DNA of 64,000 nucleotides from Planctomycetota bacterium. GTDB taxonomy: Bacteria > Planctomycetota > Phycisphaerae > Phycisphaerales > UBA1924. Below, in pieces: positions 60,604-64,000 of the stretch. Numbering within the stretch: the first letter of the stretch is position 1; each line of letters begins with the position of its first letter. The stretch lies in contig CAUJHH010000035.1 of assembly GCA_963204725.1 (NCBI GenBank), positions 60,978-124,977 on the forward strand. The letters run 5' to 3'. A program made the translations under genes and the position numbers. The notes below the pieces were generated by a model. The model did no database searches. It was not told the origin of the DNA and saw only the letters and a program-made list of their open reading frames with translations.

Positions 60604-63459
60604 ATGGCATCCACCCGCCCCGACCCCTTCAAGGCACGCCAGACCCTCAAGACCGCCCATGGCACCTACACCTACTTCTCTCTCGACGCCCTGAAGAAAG
60701 CCGGCATCGGCCACGTCGACAAGCTTCCCTACTCCATCAAGGTCCTGCTCGAGTCCATGCTCCGCAACCTCGACGGATTCATCGTCACCGCCGACGACGT
60801 CAGCGGCATGGCCAACTGGAACGCCAAGAGCCCCGCCAAAGAAGAGATCCCCTTCATGCCCGGACGCGTCGTCCTCCAGGACTTCACCGGCGTCCCCTGC
60901 GTCGTCGACCTCGCCGCGATGCGCGACGCCATGAAGAAGCTCGGCGGCAATCCCAACGCCATCAACCCCCTCGTCCAGTGCGACCTCGTCATCGACCACT
61001 CCGTCCAGGTCGACGCCTTCGCCTCCAAGGTCGCCCTCACCATCAATTCCCAGCGAGAGTTCGAGCGCAACAACGAGCGCTACGAGTTCCTGAAGTGGGG
61101 CCAGCAGTCCCTCGCCAACTTCAGCGTCGTTCCGCCCGCGACCGGCATCGTCCACCAGGTCAACCTTGAGTATCTCGCCAAGGGCGTCCTCACCAAGAAG
61201 GACGGAGCCGACACCGTCGCATTCCCCGACTCCTGCGTCGGCACCGACAGCCACACCACCATGGAGAACGGGCTCGGCGTCGTCGGCTGGGGCGTGGGCG
61301 GCATCGAGGCCGAGGCCGTCATGCTCGGCCAGCCCATCTACATGCTCACGCCCGAGGTCATCGGCTTCAAGCTCAAGGGCAAGCTCCCCGAGGGCGCAAC
61401 CGCCACCGACCTCGTCCTCACCGTCACGCAGATGCTCCGCAAGAAGGGCGTCGTCGACAAGTTCGTCGAGTTCTTCGGCGAAGGCATCGCCGCCCTCTCC
61501 GTCCCCGATCGCGCCACCATCGCCAACATGGCCCCAGAGTACGGCGCGACCATGGGCTTCTTCCCCATCGACAAGGTCACCGTCGACTACCTCCGCTTCA
61601 CCGGCCGCAGCGAAGAGACCGTCGCCCTCGTTGAGGCCTATTGCAAGGCCAACGGCATGTTCTGGACCGCCGGCTCACCCGAGCCGGAGTTCACCGACAC
61701 CATGGAGCTCGACCTCTCCACCGTCCAGCCCTCCCTCGCCGGCCCCAAGCGCCCCCAGGATCGCGTCCTCTTGAAGGACGTCAAGACCTCCTGGAACAAG
61801 GAACTCACGGACGTCTTCGGCAAGAAGGAACCCACCGAGGCCGTCAACGTCGGCCGCTGGGCATCCGAAGGCGGCAACACCAGCGGCAAGCCAGTCAACA
61901 CCACCGGCACGCCCGAGACCGACGCGGGGTGCGCCGGCGTCCCCGTCACCATGGATGGCAAGACCTTCGACCTCCACCACGGCGACGTCGTCATCGCCGC
62001 AATCACCTCCTGCACCAACACCAGCAACCCCGACGTCATGATCGCCGCGGGCCTCGTCGCGCGCAAGGCCCGTGCCCTCGGCCTCACCCGCAAGCCCTGG
62101 GTCAAGACCTCCCTCGCCCCCGGCTCCAAGGTCGTCACCGAGTACTACAACCGCGCCAACCTCACCGAAGACCTCGAGGCCCTCGGCTTCCACACCGTCG
62201 GCTACGGCTGCACCACCTGCATCGGAAACTCCGGCCCCCTCCCGACCGAGATCGATGCCGCGATCAAGCAGGGCGACGTCGTCGTCGCCTCCGTCCTCTC
62301 CGGCAACCGCAACTTCGAGGGCCGCGTCCACTTCAACGTCAAGGCCAACTACCTCGCCAGCCCGCCCCTCGTCGTCGCCTACGCCATCGCCGGCTCCGTC
62401 TCGATCGACCTCGCCACCGAGCCCCTCGGCACCAGCAAGGACGGCAAGAAGATCTACCTGAAGGACATCTGGCCGACCCACAAGGAAGTCCAGGACCTGA
62501 AGGCCATGTGCGTCACCCCCGAGCAGTTCCGCTCGCAATACGCCAACGTCTTCACCGGCAACGAGCAGTGGAACAAGGTCCCCGTCTCCAAGAGCGACAG
62601 CTACACCTGGAACGCCAAGAGCTCCTACATCCAGAACCCGCCCTTCTTCGAAGGCCTGACCGAGAAGCCCCTGCCCCCCAAGCCCATCAAGGGCGCAAGG
62701 GTCCTCGCCTACCTCGCCGACTCCGTCACCACCGACCACATCTCCCCCGCCGGCGACATCGCCGAGGCCTCACCCGCCGGTGACTACCTGAAGTCCCTCG
62801 GCATCCCCAAGCCCGAGTTCAACTCCTACGGCGCACGGCGCGGCAACGACCGCGTCATGACCCGCGGCACATTCGCCAACGTCCGCGTCAAGAACAAGCT
62901 CACCGCCGACGGCTCCGGCAAGCCCAAAGAAGGCGGCTGGACCCGCGACATGTCCAAGAAGGGCGGCGGCGTCGCGAATGGCAAGATCGACTGGATCTAC
63001 AACGCCTCCCTCAACTACAAGGCCGAGGGCACGCCGCTGATCGTCCTCGCCGGCAAGGACTACGGCATGGGCTCCTCGCGCGACTGGGCCGCCAAGGGCA
63101 CGCTGCTGCTGGGCGTCCGCGCCGTCATCTCCGAATCCTTCGAACGCATCCACCGCTCCAACCTCGTCGGCATGGGCGTCCTCCCCCTCTGCTTCATGGA
63201 AGGCGAGTCGGCGCAGAGCCACGGCCTTACCGGCGCGGAGACCTTCGACATCAACCTCCCCGTCAGCGCGGAAGGCCTTGTCGAGCCGCGCTGCGAGGTC
63301 CCCGTCACCGCCACCCGCCCCGACGGCGGCACAATCTCCTTCACCGCACGCTGCCGCATCGACACACCCGTCGAGGCCGAGTACTACCGCAACGGCGGCG
63401 TCCTCCAGACCGTCCTCCGCCGCCTGCTGAACGAGAGCAAGAAGCCCGCGATGGTGTGA
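60604..63459 (+). CDS. acnA: aconitate hydratase (AcnA type)
   Basis: TCA-cycle aconitase (951 aa) converting citrate to isocitrate. The [4Fe-4S] cluster ligands are C470 ([10 protein letters not shown]), C536 and C539 ([11 protein letters not shown]). Substrate-binding arginines and the mobile C-terminal domain ([41 protein letters not shown]) are intact. It has the AcnA/IRP architecture and length rather than AcnB. AGGAG lies 8 bases before the ATG. A membrane-protein gene starts directly after the stop codon. Confidence 0.97.
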   Translation: MASTRPDPFKARQTLKTAHGTYTYFSLDALKKAGIGHVDKLPYSIKVLLESMLRNLDGFIVTADDVSGMANWNAKSPAKEEIPFMPGRVVLQDFTGVPCVVDLAAMRDAMKKLGGNPNAINPLVQCDLVIDHSVQVDAFASKVALTINSQREFERNNERYEFLKWGQQSLANFSVVPPATGIVHQVNLEYLAKGVLTKKDGADTVAFPDSCVGTDSHTTMENGLGVVGWGVGGIEAEAVMLGQPIYMLTPEVIGFKLKGKLPEGATATDLVLTVTQMLRKKGVVDKFVEFFGEGIAALSVPDRATIANMAPEYGATMGFFPIDKVTVDYLRFTGRSEETVALVEAYCKANGMFWTAGSPEPEFTDTMELDLSTVQPSLAGPKRPQDRVLLKDVKTSWNKELTDVFGKKEPTEAVNVGRWASEGGNTSGKPVNTTGTPETDAGCAGVPVTMDGKTFDLHHGDVVIAAITSCTNTSNPDVMIAAGLVARKARALGLTRKPWVKTSLAPGSKVVTEYYNRANLTEDLEALGFHTVGYGCTTCIGNSGPLPTEIDAAIKQGDVVVASVLSGNRNFEGRVHFNVKANYLASPPLVVAYAIAGSVSIDLATEPLGTSKDGKKIYLKDIWPTHKEVQDLKAMCVTPEQFRSQYANVFTGNEQWNKVPVSKSDSYTWNAKSSYIQNPPFFEGLTEKPLPPKPIKGARVLAYLADSVTTDHISPAGDIAEASPAGDYLKSLGIPKPEFNSYGARRGNDRVMTRGTFANVRVKNKLTADGSGKPKEGGWTRDMSKKGGGVANGKIDWIYNASLNYKAEGTPLIVLAGKDYGMGSSRDWAAKGTLLLGVRAVISESFERIHRSNLVGMGVLPLCFMEGESAQSHGLTGAETFDINLPVSAEGLVEPRCEVPVTATRPDGGTISFTARCRIDTPVEAEYYRNGGVLQTVLRRLLNESKKPAMV

Positions 63460-63885
63460 ATGAGCTTGGACCTCCACGCCGATGTCAGCTCGCTTCCCCT
63501 GTGGAAGCGGGTGTCGTATGGCCTGTGTCTCATTGCGGGCATCGTCGGTCTCTTTCTCTTCTCGTTTGTGCTGGCGCTCGAAGTGCAGACCTCGCCCCGT
63601 CATCGAGCGCCGATGGCGTGGATCTTCTTGCCGATTATCTTCTCCCTCTGGCACGTTGCGAGTGAGATGCGCGCCAGCGGGCCGCTCCCGCTCCTGAGAT
63701 GGACAATCTTCCTCCTCGCCACTGGCTCGCTTGCGTGGAATGCGTGGACCCTCATCGCCGATCCCATTGCCGCCGCCATCTTCGCCGCGTGGGGCGTGGC
63801 AAGCAGCGGCCTCATCTTCCTTGCGCGCCTCATCGCGCGGGCCGTGCCGCCCACGGGTTCGATCGCCCACAAGGCCAATAGTTGA
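63460..63885 (+). CDS. small polytopic membrane protein, unknown function
   Basis: A 141-aa protein with about four hydrophobic segments (near residues 18-40, 51-68, 80-98 and 102-126). There is no recognisable motif. The ATG abuts the aconitase TGA, so it is probably translated from the acnA transcript. No known partner of aconitase has this form. Confidence 0.5.
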   Translation: MSLDLHADVSSLPLWKRVSYGLCLIAGIVGLFLFSFVLALEVQTSPRHRAPMAWIFLPIIFSLWHVASEMRASGPLPLLRWTIFLLATGSLAWNAWTLIADPIAAAIFAAWGVASSGLIFLARLIARAVPPTGSIAHKANS

Positions 63886-63959
63886 CAGCCGGGGGGAAGC
63901 GAGCCCGCCCGAGGTGGGGCCAGACCGAGCGTAACCCCCGGGACGCCGCCGCCGACGCG

Positions 63960-63978
63960 CGCACCCTGCAAGGGTGCG
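63960..63978 (+). terminator. hairpin downstream of the acnA operon
   Basis: CGCACCCT/AGGGTGCG, 8-bp perfect stem with a GCA loop, 75 bases past the last stop codon. No T-run follows within the first bases. Confidence 0.35.
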
Positions 63979-64000
63979 AGTACCAGTTCGTTGTATTCTG

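Overview
The window looks like a chromosomal segment of a GC-rich planctomycete, most likely of the Phycisphaerae/Phycisphaerales. This placement is inferred, not proven. It rests on four secreted proteins ending in a short hydrophobic stretch plus RRRR (PEP-CTERM-like tails), a double dockerin-like repeat closing a beta-propeller protein, several small membrane proteins with a paired CxxC knuckle, and an mraZ gene that is not followed by a division/cell-wall cluster. Most of the window is ordinary housekeeping and envelope genes. There is no phage, IS element, integrase or CRISPR array.

Layout. 1-9 kb: nadB (NAD synthesis), a lipoprotein, an M28 peptidase, gcvP and an MscS channel. 9-16 kb: secreted or low-complexity proteins (outer-membrane barrel, STN-domain protein, a 48-bp tandem-repeat protein, a prepilin-like remnant, a beta-propeller with dockerin tail), then tRNA-Thr(CGT). 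16-22 kb: hflX, then an S41 protease, tsaD, a HExxH protein and a GGQ release-factor-like protein. Of these, tsaD, the HExxH gene and the GGQ gene overlap end to start. 22-27 kb: two PEP-CTERM genes sharing an almost identical 3' tail, a flavin reductase-like gene, mraZ with an MraZ-box-like repeat, a structured untranslated region, and hpf. 27-37 kb: mutS, two tandem paralogous membrane zinc-knuckle proteins, a thioredoxin-like protein, a glycosyltransferase and amidohydrolase arranged head to head, a lipoprotein and two tandem secreted TPR-like proteins. 37-48 kb: the rplK-rplA-rplJ-rplL-rpoB-rpoC transcription/translation cluster. 48-57 kb: a YdeI-like protein, a DUF2959-like lipoprotein, two more PEP-CTERM proteins, a Tat-targeted epimerase, an ATP/ADP-translocase-like transporter with an inserted zinc knuckle, and a LEA-like lipoprotein. 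57-64 kb: mscL, a methyltransferase, a LysR regulator, a small-protein/nucleotidyltransferase pair, aconitase and a membrane protein.

Gene starts fall into two classes. Many genes have a good Shine-Dalgarno sequence, and several of these have a recognisable promoter further upstream. At least eleven genes lack one and instead carry a TAnnnT hexamer 5-9 bases before the start codon, the arrangement expected for leaderless mRNAs. Other items worth a look are a promoter-terminator pair that would make a stand-alone small RNA of about 85 nt just before mutS, a switch-like RNA fold between rplJ and rplL, an aromatic/Gly/Asn-rich repeat protein with no recognised family, and the duplicated sorting-tail-plus-terminator cassette. 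All functional calls come from reading motifs by eye; no database search was run.
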